A stretch of DNA of 64,000 nucleotides from JBGAKG01 sp044224495 (lineage in GTDB: Bacteria > Myxococcota_A > Polyangia > Polyangiales > Polyangiaceae): assembly GCA_044224495.1 (NCBI GenBank), contig JBGAKG010000002.1, positions 372,001 to 436,000 on the forward strand, written 5' to 3'. Below, piece by piece: positions 35,354-43,045 of this stretch. The translations under genes were made by a program, and so were the position numbers. The notes beneath the pieces were generated by a model. That model ran no database searches. It saw only the letters and a program-made list of their open reading frames with translations, and had not been told where the DNA came from. Position 1 is the stretch's first letter. The number at the start of each line of letters is the position of its first letter.

Positions 35354-36649
35354 TCAGATCGCGGTGATGCGACCCTTGCAGTAGGTGGGGTTGCCGAACG
35401 TCGTGATCGGGAGGTCCATGAGGTTCGCGACGGTGACGAGCAGGTCGTTGTGGTTCACCGCCGCGGTGACGACGCGGTTGCCGCCCTTCATCGCGCCCCG
35501 CGCCTTGCCCGCGAGGATGTACGGCTGCGGCGAGTGCGAGTGCGCGTTGCCCTTCGACAGCTCGTTCACCCAGACGACGAGCGAGTTGTCGAGGAGCGTG
35601 CCGTCGCTCTCCTTCACCGCATCCAGCTTCTGGAGCAGGTAGGCGAACTGCTGCGCGTAGAACGTGTTGATCTTGATGAGCTTGTCGCGCGCCGTGGTGT
35701 CGGCATCGGTGAAGTGCGAGAGGTCGTGGTGACCCTCGGTGATGCCGAGCTTCGGGTAGCTCACGTTGCTCACCGAGCGCGAGCACTGGAGCGAAGCGAC
35801 GCGCGTCTGATCGCAGGCGAGCGCGGCGACCATCATGTCGATCATGAGCCGGAGCGTCGGCTCGTAGTTCTCCGGCTTCGAGCGGTCGATCGCGGTCACG
35901 TTCGGCGGGACGCACGACTGCGACTGCGTGAGGAGCTGCTTCTCGATGTCGCGGACCGACGCGGCGTGCTGATCCAAGCGCGTCTTGTCGTCCCCGCCGA
36001 GCGACTTGCCCATCGCATCGAGGCTGCCCGCCGTTGCGTCGAGCACGCTCTGGCGCCGCTTGATGAGCCGGGCGAGCGCGTCGGGCGAGAGGTTCGTGCC
36101 GGCGAAGAGCGTGTTGAACGCCTTCGTCGGATCCTCGATCGGCGGGAGCGGTTGGTTCGCGCCCGAGTAGATCATGCGGCTCCACACGTCGGCCGAGCCC
36201 ACGTACGCGCCGAGCTCGAGCGACTTGAGCCGCGTGTCCTTCCCGATCTGGTTCGCGACCGCCTGATCGATCGAGATGCCGCCAGCGAGGCCCGACGGCG
36301 TACCGCCGCCGCCTTGCGTCGTCCCCGGCAACAGCTCGATGCCGGTGAGCATGTGCCCCATGCCCTTCATGTGATCGTCGCCGGGCCCGTTCGAGCACGA
36401 CTTCGCGACGATCTTGTCGACGAAGGTCACGCGGTCCTGGAACGGAGCGAGCGGCGCCATCATCGGGGAGAGCGTGATGGAGCTCCCGTTCACCGCCGGG
36501 AGCCACTGGTCGTAGACGGTGCCGTTCGGCGAGAAGAAGAGGATCAGACGCTTCGGCGACGGCCCGGCCGCGAGGACCGAGCGGGGCAGGAGCGAGCTGA
36601 GGGCAGCGGCGCCGAAGGCGCCGAGCAGGCTGCGTCGGCTGAGCTTCAC
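35354..36649 (-). CDS. DUF1552-family protein with Tat signal
   Basis: A 431-residue protein. The N-terminus MKLSRRSLLGAFGAAALSSLL is a twin-arginine signal (SRRSLL plus hydrophobic stretch, cleavage near LAAG). The rest matches the DUF1552 family: an early LILFFSPNGT strand, a GHMLTG segment, and a C-terminal GNAHSHSPQPYILAG region. DUF1552 proteins are exported and nearly always encoded next to DUF1592-type cytochrome-like proteins; the pair is abundant in Planctomycetes and Myxococcota, with unknown substrates. It starts with GTG, overlapping the stop of the upstream DUF1592 gene (GTGA), so the two form a coupled operon. Confidence 0.9.
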   Translation of the reverse strand: MKLSRRSLLGAFGAAALSSLLPRSVLAAGPSPKRLILFFSPNGTVYDQWLPAVNGSSITLSPMMAPLAPFQDRVTFVDKIVAKSCSNGPGDDHMKGMGHMLTGIELLPGTTQGGGGTPSGLAGGISIDQAVANQIGKDTRLKSLELGAYVGSADVWSRMIYSGANQPLPPIEDPTKAFNTLFAGTNLSPDALARLIKRRQSVLDATAGSLDAMGKSLGGDDKTRLDQHAASVRDIEKQLLTQSQSCVPPNVTAIDRSKPENYEPTLRLMIDMMVAALACDQTRVASLQCSRSVSNVSYPKLGITEGHHDLSHFTDADTTARDKLIKINTFYAQQFAYLLQKLDAVKESDGTLLDNSLVVWVNELSKGNAHSHSPQPYILAGKARGAMKGGNRVVTAAVNHNDLLVTVANLMDLPITTFGNPTYCKGRITAI

Positions 36650-38295
36650 GGCTTCACCTCCGGGCGGAAACGGAACGTGTCGGTCTGGACGAGCGCGACG
36701 AGCAGCTCCATGAGGTCGCCTCCCGTCGTGGTGAGGGTGGCGTTCGCTTGCGCGACGGAGCAGGAGTCCTCCTTCGCGTCGGCGCGTCCGATCCCGTAGC
36801 GGAACCACTGGGTGGCCATGCAGGAGAGGACGACCTTGCTCTCGGCGAGCTTCTTCGCGAGCGCGACGCCGCCGTTGAAGTCGCCGTCGACGTCCGTGTT
36901 GACGAGCTTGCCGCTCGCGTCGACCGGCTTTCCCCCTTCGGTGTCGCGGAAGCGCCCGATCGTGTCGTAGTTCTCGAGCCCGAACCCGATCGGGTCCATC
37001 TGCGAGTGGCACGAAGCGCACTTCGGATCCTTCACGTGCTGCTCCATGCGCTCGCGGGTCGTGGTGTTCGGTGTGACCGGCGGCGGCGTGTTGTTCACGT
37101 CGGCCGGCGGCGGGTTCACCGGCTGGCAGAAGAAGTGCTCGCGCACGAAGCGGCCGCGCAGGACCGGCGAGCTCTGGTCGGGCTTGCCGAGCGTGGCCAT
37201 CACGCTGGGTTGGGTGAGGATGCCCGAGCGCTTCGCCGGGTCCACGTCGATCCGCTGCATGCCCGTGCCGGTCGGCGCGGGCACGCCGTAGATCTTGGCG
37301 GTGTTCGCGTCGACGAAGCCGACGGGCGCGGTGAGGAGCGTGCTCACGCGGTGGTCGGAGCCCCACATGACCCAGTCGACGAACGCGTCGGTCTCGGCCT
37401 CCATCGAGACGCGCATCGCCGGCGTCATCTCGGGGAAGAGGGCGCTGTCCTTGTTCGCGCTGTCGAGCCCGTGGATGCCCATGAGCTCCTCGTAGAACTC
37501 GTGGACGGCGTCGTGCGCCTTCGGATCGGCGAGCATGCGCTTCGCTTGGGTGGCGAGCTGCTCCTTGGTCGCGAGCTCGCCCTTCTCGGCGGCGGCGAAC
37601 AGCGCGTCGTCCGGCATCGAGCCCCAGAGGAAGTACGAGAGCCGCGACGCCATCTCCCACGAAGAGAGCGGCACGACGGCGTTGGCTTCGCGCTTCGTCG
37701 CGTCGCCGTACTCGGCGCGGTAGAGGAACGGCGCCGACTGGAGGATCGTCTCCATCACCGCGCCGATGCCGTCGAGGAACGTCGCGCCGGTGCCCGTCTT
37801 GTTCGTGGTGAAGACCGCGAAGAGGGCGTCGGACTCGGCTTGCGTCAGCGGGCGGCGGTACGCCTTCTTGCCGAACGTCGTGATGAAGCCCTTGGCGCAG
37901 GTGTCGTCGCCCTTGGTCGGATCACAAGGGAGGACCTTGGTCGGGGTCTTCAGCGCGGTGGCCGTGAGCGCCTCCGCGGCTTGCGCGTACGAGAGCGCGA
38001 GGAGCGGCGGGACGGTCAACGTCGCGGCGTTGTTCGCGAACACGCCGACGATCTGGTCGGGCGGGAACCCGCGCGCCGGGTGTGACGTGTCGCCCAGGAG
38101 ATCGCGGACGGTGTTGTCGTACTCGGACTGCGTCATGCGGCGGACCGGAGCGGGCCCGACGGAGTGGACACCGTCGACGCACAGGCTGGATACACCGGTG
38201 CCCGGGCCGTCACCCGGTGAGTCGGTGAAGCCGTAGCAAGCGGCGGTGAGGATGGCTCCGGAGAGGAGCGCGACCTTGAAGGTTCCGGCGCGCAT
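36646..38295 (-). CDS. DUF1592-family multidomain lipoprotein (cytochrome-like)
   Basis: A 549-residue protein; the ATG at 38295 gives the lipoprotein signal MRAGTFKVALLSGAILTAAC. The domain order is as in the family: DUF1587 (RRMTQSEYDNTVRDLLGD), DUF1595 (FGKKAYRRPLTQAESD), DUF1592 (ILQSAPFLYRAEYGD ... MASRLSYFLWGSMPDD), DUF1588 (RSGILTQPSVM ... CASCHSQMDPIGF) and DUF1585 (FRYGIGRADAKEDSC ... LVQTDTFRFR). The CASCH motif could hold a covalent haem, making this a c-type-cytochrome-like exported protein. It is the upstream partner of the Tat-exported DUF1552 protein. A palindromic site lies about 70 bases upstream. Confidence 0.92.
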   Translation of the reverse strand: MRAGTFKVALLSGAILTAACYGFTDSPGDGPGTGVSSLCVDGVHSVGPAPVRRMTQSEYDNTVRDLLGDTSHPARGFPPDQIVGVFANNAATLTVPPLLALSYAQAAEALTATALKTPTKVLPCDPTKGDDTCAKGFITTFGKKAYRRPLTQAESDALFAVFTTNKTGTGATFLDGIGAVMETILQSAPFLYRAEYGDATKREANAVVPLSSWEMASRLSYFLWGSMPDDALFAAAEKGELATKEQLATQAKRMLADPKAHDAVHEFYEELMGIHGLDSANKDSALFPEMTPAMRVSMEAETDAFVDWVMWGSDHRVSTLLTAPVGFVDANTAKIYGVPAPTGTGMQRIDVDPAKRSGILTQPSVMATLGKPDQSSPVLRGRFVREHFFCQPVNPPPADVNNTPPPVTPNTTTRERMEQHVKDPKCASCHSQMDPIGFGLENYDTIGRFRDTEGGKPVDASGKLVNTDVDGDFNGGVALAKKLAESKVVLSCMATQWFRYGIGRADAKEDSCSVAQANATLTTTGGDLMELLVALVQTDTFRFRPEVKP

Positions 38296-38362
38296 GCAAA
38301 GACCCTGGACCAATCCGCCACGATCGGTAACCCGGTAATTTGCGATCCACCCGCATTCGTTG

Positions 38363-38382
38363 GCACGAAAATGATTTCGTGC
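38363..38382. promoter_or_regulatory. Perfect palindrome in the divergent intergenic region
   Basis: Arms GCACGAAA and TTTCGTGC (8 of 8 complementary) flank ATGA. The site lies between the divergent start codons at 38295 and 38417 and has the geometry of a homodimeric repressor operator. The regulator is unknown. Confidence 0.5.
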
Positions 38383-38416
38383 TCACGCACATTCCAGAAT
38401 GAGTGAAGATGTCCGC

Positions 38417-39346
38417 ATGCGTAACGCCGTCATGCTCGTGCTCGCTTCGCTCTTCGTCGGTGCATGCAGCAGCGACGAAGGCGCAGTCGTTCCCGACGCA
38501 TCCGGCGGGAGCGATGCAGCGACCGACGTGGGGGTGGATGTCGTACCACCGAGGGACGGCTCCTCCACCGACGCGATCGCGGACGCGAGCGGCGGTGACG
38601 GCGGGCGGGATCTTTCCACCGACCGCTCGAAGTTCTTCGGCGCGTCCCGATGTGGGACGGCGGGCCTGCTCTTCTGCGAGGACTTCGAGTCGGGCAAGGT
38701 GGACACCACGACGTGGAAGACGGTGGGCACCGCGCCGACGGTCGACGGCGTGCAGTTCGCGCGCGGCGCGAAGGCGCTCCACGTGAACGTCACGGGCAAC
38801 GGTGCTTCGTACATCCGCGAGACGAAGACGTTCCCGATCCCGAACGATCGCTACTGGGGTCGCATGTTCGTCTACTTCCACAAGCTCCCGACGACGCCGA
38901 TGACGTACGCGCACTGGACGTTCGCGGCGGCGAGCGGCACCGGCACCACCGGCGAGATCCGGTTGAGCGGTCAGCTCCAGAACGGGAAGAACCTCTTCGG
39001 CGTCGGCACCGACAGCGGGAACGACCCGCAGGGCACCGGCGACTGGACGAACTCCGACAAAGATCCCAACAACGCGCCGCAGGCCGTCCCGCTCGACACG
39101 TGGCTCTGCATCGAGTGGCTCCACGCGGGCGACACGAACGAGACGCGCTTCTTCTGGGACGCGCTCGAGCACCCGTCGCTCTACACGACGAAGACGAAGC
39201 ACGGCGGGAACACGAACCCGTACGTGATGCCTCAGTTCACGCAGCTCTGGGTCGGCTGGCAGGAGTACCAGACGTCGACGCTGCCGTTCGAGCTGTGGAT
39301 CGACGAGGTCGCCGTCGACGGGAATCGGATCGGTTGCATCCTCTGA
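38417..39346 (+). CDS. Lipoprotein with lectin/glucanase-like domain (309 aa)
   Basis: The ATG at 38417 gives a signal peptide with lipobox FVGAC; an in-frame ATG at 38399 would add six polar residues. A long Asp/Ser/Gly/Ala linker follows, then a beta-sandwich of about 230 residues. It contains LLFCEDFESGKVDTTTWKT, a typical start for concanavalin A-like lectin/glucanase domains (polysaccharide lyase or heparinase type), and ends FELWIDEVAVDGNRIGC, the usual last strand of that fold. It is thus a probable surface polysaccharide-binding or -degrading protein; catalytic residues cannot be assigned. The gene is divergent from the DUF1592/DUF1552 operon. Confidence 0.82.
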   Translation: MRNAVMLVLASLFVGACSSDEGAVVPDASGGSDAATDVGVDVVPPRDGSSTDAIADASGGDGGRDLSTDRSKFFGASRCGTAGLLFCEDFESGKVDTTTWKTVGTAPTVDGVQFARGAKALHVNVTGNGASYIRETKTFPIPNDRYWGRMFVYFHKLPTTPMTYAHWTFAAASGTGTTGEIRLSGQLQNGKNLFGVGTDSGNDPQGTGDWTNSDKDPNNAPQAVPLDTWLCIEWLHAGDTNETRFFWDALEHPSLYTTKTKHGGNTNPYVMPQFTQLWVGWQEYQTSTLPFELWIDEVAVDGNRIGCIL

Positions 39347-39353
39347 GCGCCGG

Positions 39354-40223
39354 TCAACGAACGCCGAAGCACTCCGTGACCGCTTCCCCGGTGACGGCGT
39401 CGATGCACGTCGGGAAGCTCGCGTCGCACTGGGTCGACGCCCCCTGACACCCGCGCAGCGCCACGACGCGGCGAAAGCCGGTCGGCGTCTGGACGACGCC
39501 TGCGACGAAGCCGAGCTCCGCCGCGAAGCGGCAGCTCGCGGCCACTCCGCCCCCAGCGCCGCTGCAGTCCTCGGGACCGTGGACCGGATCGCAGGGCTGG
39601 CCCTCGACCATCGTGCTCACGCGGACCTTGGCCATCGGCCACGAGGGTCCGAGCGCGGCCACGATCTCTTCCGGCGTGCGCTCGCGCGCGCCCGCGGGGA
39701 GCTTGGGTGGCGGATCGTCGTGGGTGAGCAGGAGGCGGTACGGCAGGTGAGGGCCCGGCGTGGTCTGTTGGGCGTAGAGCCCCACCGGCTTCCCGCCGAT
39801 CGAGAACGCCACGCCGCGCCCGTCCGCGTGGGCGTCGACCGTTCCGACGAGCTCGAGCTCGTCCGCGAGCGTGCGGACGAACGCGAGCGCCTTCGCGACC
39901 CGCGCGGCATCGATGGAGTCCTGGAGGTCGCCGACGGGCTCGCTCGTGGCCGTCGCGAGCGCGCCGCTCGGGTGCAGCACGATCGTCCAGCCGGGGACGC
40001 GTGCCTCGAGCTCCGCCTTGCGGCGCGCGAGCTCGTCCGGGCCGAGCTTCGGACGCGCGAGCGGGTAGCCGGGGACGGCGAGCACGGCCGGCTGGAACGC
40101 CGGCCCGAGCTCGCACGGGAGCGGCGTGGCGTCCGCGCGCCGGGCGCCGCGACCGCACGCGACGACGAGCACGAGCCCGAGCGCGATCGACGCAGTCGTC
40201 GGAACGCGCGCCGAGCGCTTCAT
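39354..40223 (-). CDS. Putative lipoprotein (289 aa)
   Basis: Signal peptide with lipobox LVVAC (Cys23). The mature part has a mixed alpha/beta region with a GLYAQQTTPGPHLPYRLLLTHDD strand pair and six Cys in the last 90 residues (QPCDP, EDCSG, SCRF, RGCQG, CDASFPTC, ECFG), suggesting disulfides in the envelope. I do not recognise the family. Its ATG overlaps the stop of the upstream 117-residue gene (ATGA), placing it third in an operon with a glutaredoxin-fold protein. It is convergent with the lectin-like lipoprotein gene, 7 bases between stops. Confidence 0.78.
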   Translation of the reverse strand: MKRSARVPTTASIALGLVLVVACGRGARRADATPLPCELGPAFQPAVLAVPGYPLARPKLGPDELARRKAELEARVPGWTIVLHPSGALATATSEPVGDLQDSIDAARVAKALAFVRTLADELELVGTVDAHADGRGVAFSIGGKPVGLYAQQTTPGPHLPYRLLLTHDDPPPKLPAGARERTPEEIVAALGPSWPMAKVRVSTMVEGQPCDPVHGPEDCSGAGGGVAASCRFAAELGFVAGVVQTPTGFRRVVALRGCQGASTQCDASFPTCIDAVTGEAVTECFGVR

Positions 40224-40573
40224 CGCGCGAGCCCCGTTGGCGGACGCCGCGCGAGGCGCTGCTCCGCGGCGCCGTCGAGGAATCCGACGAGCGCGCGCGC
40301 TGCCTCGAGAAGCGGTGTGCTGTCGGGAGTCACGATCCGGAGCGCCACCGGCTTGTCGGAGACGCGGTGCGGATCGTCGAACGAGATCAGGAAGCGACCG
40401 CTCGCGAGCTCCGCGCTGAGCGAGCGGAGCACGAGGCCCGGCTCGCGCGCGCGCAGCCAAGCCTCGAGCGGCTCGGCCAGCGCGAAGGCGCGCGCGGCGT
40501 CGTCCCCGAAGACGTCGACGCCCGGTCCGTCGAACGGAGCCCCGTCCCGCCCGCGCTCCGGGACCACGCGCAC
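40220..40573 (-). CDS. Small hypothetical protein (117 aa or longer)
   Basis: The first GTG is at 40573, but the frame is open upstream to the stop of the previous gene and the extra residues (SFKLRYRDRHVRVVPE) read like a natural first beta strand. The only start-like codon there is CTG at 40627, which would give a CTGA overlap with the upstream TGA at 40624-40626, matching the 4-base overlaps common in this window. I list the GTG version but consider the longer one plausible. The protein is soluble, alpha/beta, with no motif recognised. It lies between the glutaredoxin-fold gene and a lipoprotein gene. Confidence 0.65.
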   Translation of the reverse strand: MRVVPERGRDGAPFDGPGVDVFGDDAARAFALAEPLEAWLRAREPGLVLRSLSAELASGRFLISFDDPHRVSDKPVALRIVTPDSTPLLEAARALVGFLDGAAEQRLARRPPTGLAR

Positions 40574-40623
40574 GTGGCGGTCGCGGTAGCGAAGCTTGAA
40601 CGACCGGACGCCGAGCGCAGCGC

Positions 40624-41112
40624 TCAGCCGAAGGCCGCCTTCGCGAGGTCGCCCGACACGTCCGCGGCGACGAGCGCCTCGAGCCCGCCGATGCAGCGGT
40701 CCCCGACGAAGACGATCGGGAGGTCGTCGGGCTCGCAGTCGGCCTTGCGGGTGACGAACGTCATCGTGTTCTCGTCGCCGGTGACGTCGAGGATCTGGTG
40801 GACGTAGCCCTTCGCCTCGAGCAGCTCCTTCACGCGATCGAGCTGGCGCGTGCCACGGTTCTTCTCCATGTAGACCGTGATCGGCGCCTGGACCTTCGTC
40901 TTCGGCGCGCTCGGCGCGCCCTTGCTGCGGAGATCGGCGAGCCGGCGCGCGGCGTCTTCGCGCTTCGCGAGCTCTTCGGCCGAGGCCAGCGGGAGCCCGA
41001 GCGTCACGTTCACGCGCCGGAGCACGTCCTTCGAGACGCGGACGGGGGCGAAGCCATCGCCACGGGGCGTGACGAGGGCGCGGTGCGCGGCACTCTTGAG
41101 GCGGTTCAGCAT
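40624..41112 (-). CDS. Glutaredoxin-fold protein lacking the CxxC site
   Basis: A protein of 162 residues. The first 70 are helical with Lys/Arg-rich character. Residues about 77-162 have the glutaredoxin/thioredoxin pattern: ITVYMEKNRGTRQLDRVKELLEAKGY..., the cis-Pro strand DLPIVFVGDRCIGG, and the GLEALVAA helix. The usual CPYC/CxxC between strand 1 and helix 1 is replaced by EKNRGT, so a classical dithiol redox reaction is not possible. The same fold occurs in SH3-binding glutaredoxin-like proteins that also lack the site. It starts an operon with the 117-residue protein and a lipoprotein. Confidence 0.8.
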   Translation of the reverse strand: MLNRLKSAAHRALVTPRGDGFAPVRVSKDVLRRVNVTLGLPLASAEELAKREDAARRLADLRSKGAPSAPKTKVQAPITVYMEKNRGTRQLDRVKELLEAKGYVHQILDVTGDENTMTFVTRKADCEPDDLPIVFVGDRCIGGLEALVAADVSGDLAKAAFG

Positions 41113-41137
41113 GAGCGCGGGTGTACCACGACCGGGG

Positions 41138-41917
41138 CTACTCGTCGCCGGGGCCCTTGCGGAGCCCGAGGGCCTTCCGGAGATCGCGCGCGGCCTGGCG
41201 CGAGACCTCGATCGAGTGCCCGCGGGCGGTGCGCGCGACGTACCCGCCCGTCTCCAGGGGCTCGAGGCGCGTGACGTGGGCGAGGTCGACGAGGGCGCGC
41301 CGGTGGACGCGGAGGAGGTGAGGGAGCTTCCGCTCGAGATCCTGGAGCGTGAAGTCCGTGACGTAGTCGGCCTCGGTCGTCGAGAGCGTCACGAGCACGC
41401 CGTCGAGGACTGCGTGGGTGACGACCTTGGGATCGACGAGGACGACGCCTTGGCGGGTCGGGATCGCGAGCCGCGCCGGGGTGGCCGCCGGAGCTCCCGG
41501 AGGCGCGCTGCTCGCGTCCGCGGTTGGGCGTTCGGCGAGGCGCTGCTCCGCGCGCGCGATGGCCTTCGCGAGCCGGTCGGGCGCGACGGGCTTGAGGAGG
41601 TAGTCGATCGCGCCGCCGTCGAACGCGTCGACGGCGTGGTCCGCGTGGGCGGTGCAGAAGACGACGAGCGGTGGCACTACGCCGCTGCGCGTGCGCTCGG
41701 CCTCGAGCATGCGGAGCGCGTCGATGCCGGTGAGGCCCGGCATCTGGATGTCCAGGAGGAGCAGGTCGATGCCGCCGGCCTTCGTGCGCTCGAGGACCTC
41801 GTCGGCGTTTTCGCACGTGCCGAGCAGCTCGATCGACGGGATCTCGGCGAGCAGCCGGGCGAGGCGCTTTCGAGCGAGGAGCTCGTCGTCGGCGACGAGA
41901 ACGCGGAGCTTGGTCAT
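41138..41917 (-). CDS. LytTR-family response regulator
   Basis: A 259-residue response regulator. The REC domain (1-120) has the acidic pocket D10/D11, phospho-acceptor D56 (LLLLDIQMPG), T89 and K109. A Pro/Ala linker follows, then a LytTR DNA-binding domain at about 155-255 (VTLSTTEADYVTDF ... LLRVHRRALVDLAHVTRLEP ... HSIEVSRQAARDLRKAL). It starts at ATG overlapping the histidine kinase stop (ATGA). This is the typical LytS/LytR-type pair; family members control extracellular polysaccharide, autolysis or secreted factors. Target genes are not identifiable here. It is the last gene of the two-gene operon. Confidence 0.94.
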   Translation of the reverse strand: MTKLRVLVADDELLARKRLARLLAEIPSIELLGTCENADEVLERTKAGGIDLLLLDIQMPGLTGIDALRMLEAERTRSGVVPPLVVFCTAHADHAVDAFDGGAIDYLLKPVAPDRLAKAIARAEQRLAERPTADASSAPPGAPAATPARLAIPTRQGVVLVDPKVVTHAVLDGVLVTLSTTEADYVTDFTLQDLERKLPHLLRVHRRALVDLAHVTRLEPLETGGYVARTARGHSIEVSRQAARDLRKALGLRKGPGDE

Positions 41918-42936
41918 GCGGCGAGCCGGGGTCCTTTCTTCGGGAGATCGAGCGCGATGCGGGTGCGTCCGTCCTTTCCTTCGGCGGTCAGCTTCGCGTC
42001 GCCGTCGTAGGCGAGCGAGAGGCGCCTCTCCGCCGTGGGCAATCCGTGGCTTCCATCGCGGGGACCGCCGAACGCGCCGGGGTTGGTGATCGCGATCCGA
42101 ACGCGGTCGCCCGTGGTCTCGACGGTGAGCGCGATCTCTCCGCGGTGGCCCTTCGCCGGCCCGTGCTTGATCGCGTTCTCGACGAGCGGGAAGAGGAGCA
42201 TCGGCGGCACGTGCACGCGCCCCGCGTCGAGGTCCACCTTCCACGCGAGGCGGAACATGTCGGGATCGCGCAGCGTGTGGAGCGAGAGCAGCGTCCGGCA
42301 GAGTTGGAGCTCGCGCTCGAGCGGCCAGCTCTGCTCCTTCACGCCCGCCATCACGTCGCGCAAGAGGCCGGAGAGCTCGAGCACCGCGCGCTCGGCGGTG
42401 GCGCCGTCCTCGCGGCACCACTCCGCGATGGCGTTGAGCGTGTTGAAGAGAAAGTGAGGATCGAGGTGCGCCTTGAGCGCGAGGAGCTGCGCCTGCTCGG
42501 CCGCCCGCGCGAGCTCGTCGGCGCGTTTGCGTTCGCGCTGGAGGCTGTCCTCCAACCCGATGTCGCGGCCGAGCCCCCATCCGCCGACGAGGAACAGGGC
42601 GATGTCGATCGGGAGGCTCGAGCGCGCGGTCAGGAACGTCTGCTCGATCCCGAACATGCGCGGGACGTAGAGCCCGGCCGTCAGGACCGCGCCTGCGCCG
42701 AGCAGGCCGTAGAGAAGAATGCGGATCGCGCCGTGGCCCAGGTCCAAGCCCTCGGGGAAGAGAATCCGGTAGGAGAGGGGAGCGACGAGGACGAACGTGA
42801 GGCAGAGCCCGATCCCGATCCACACCGCGCTCGGGTGGCGGCTGTAGCTCCGCTGGGCATACACGAGGGGCAGCGAGACGAAGAGGATCGGGACGAGCCG
42901 GCGCGGGGCGAGGAGCGCGAGGAGCGTCCGCCGCAC
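41914..42936 (-). CDS. LytS-type (His_kinase) sensor histidine kinase
   Basis: A 340-residue membrane histidine kinase. Three to four hydrophobic helices lie between residues 12 and 125 (VPILFVSLPLVYA, VWIGIGLCLTFVLVAPL, IRILLYGLLGAGAVLTAGLY, IDIALFLVGGWGLG). The dimerization/phosphotransfer segment is LKAHLDPHFLFNTLNAI, with H161 the likely phosphorylation site. The ATPase domain has PLVENAIKHG and a G-rich end (GSHGLPTAERRLSLAYDG). I chose GTG at 42936, preceded by GGAAAG; GTG at 42972 is an alternative. The partner LytTR regulator is encoded immediately downstream with a 4-base overlap. Confidence 0.92.
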   Translation of the reverse strand: MRRTLLALLAPRRLVPILFVSLPLVYAQRSYSRHPSAVWIGIGLCLTFVLVAPLSYRILFPEGLDLGHGAIRILLYGLLGAGAVLTAGLYVPRMFGIEQTFLTARSSLPIDIALFLVGGWGLGRDIGLEDSLQRERKRADELARAAEQAQLLALKAHLDPHFLFNTLNAIAEWCREDGATAERAVLELSGLLRDVMAGVKEQSWPLERELQLCRTLLSLHTLRDPDMFRLAWKVDLDAGRVHVPPMLLFPLVENAIKHGPAKGHRGEIALTVETTGDRVRIAITNPGAFGGPRDGSHGLPTAERRLSLAYDGDAKLTAEGKDGRTRIALDLPKKGPRLAA

Positions 42937-43045
42937 GATGGAGCTTTCCGGCGGGGCGAGCAGGGTCAACACCCCGAGGATACGGGAGAGGCCCGCCCGA
43001 GGCTCGGGTGTTCGCGGCGAGCGGTCGGGGAAGGCCGGCGAGCGG

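Noticed and set aside
38361..38376. Sigma-54 promoter (TGGCAC followed by a -12 element)
   Set aside because: The TTGC-type -12 element is missing at the right spacing; the palindrome explains the bases better.
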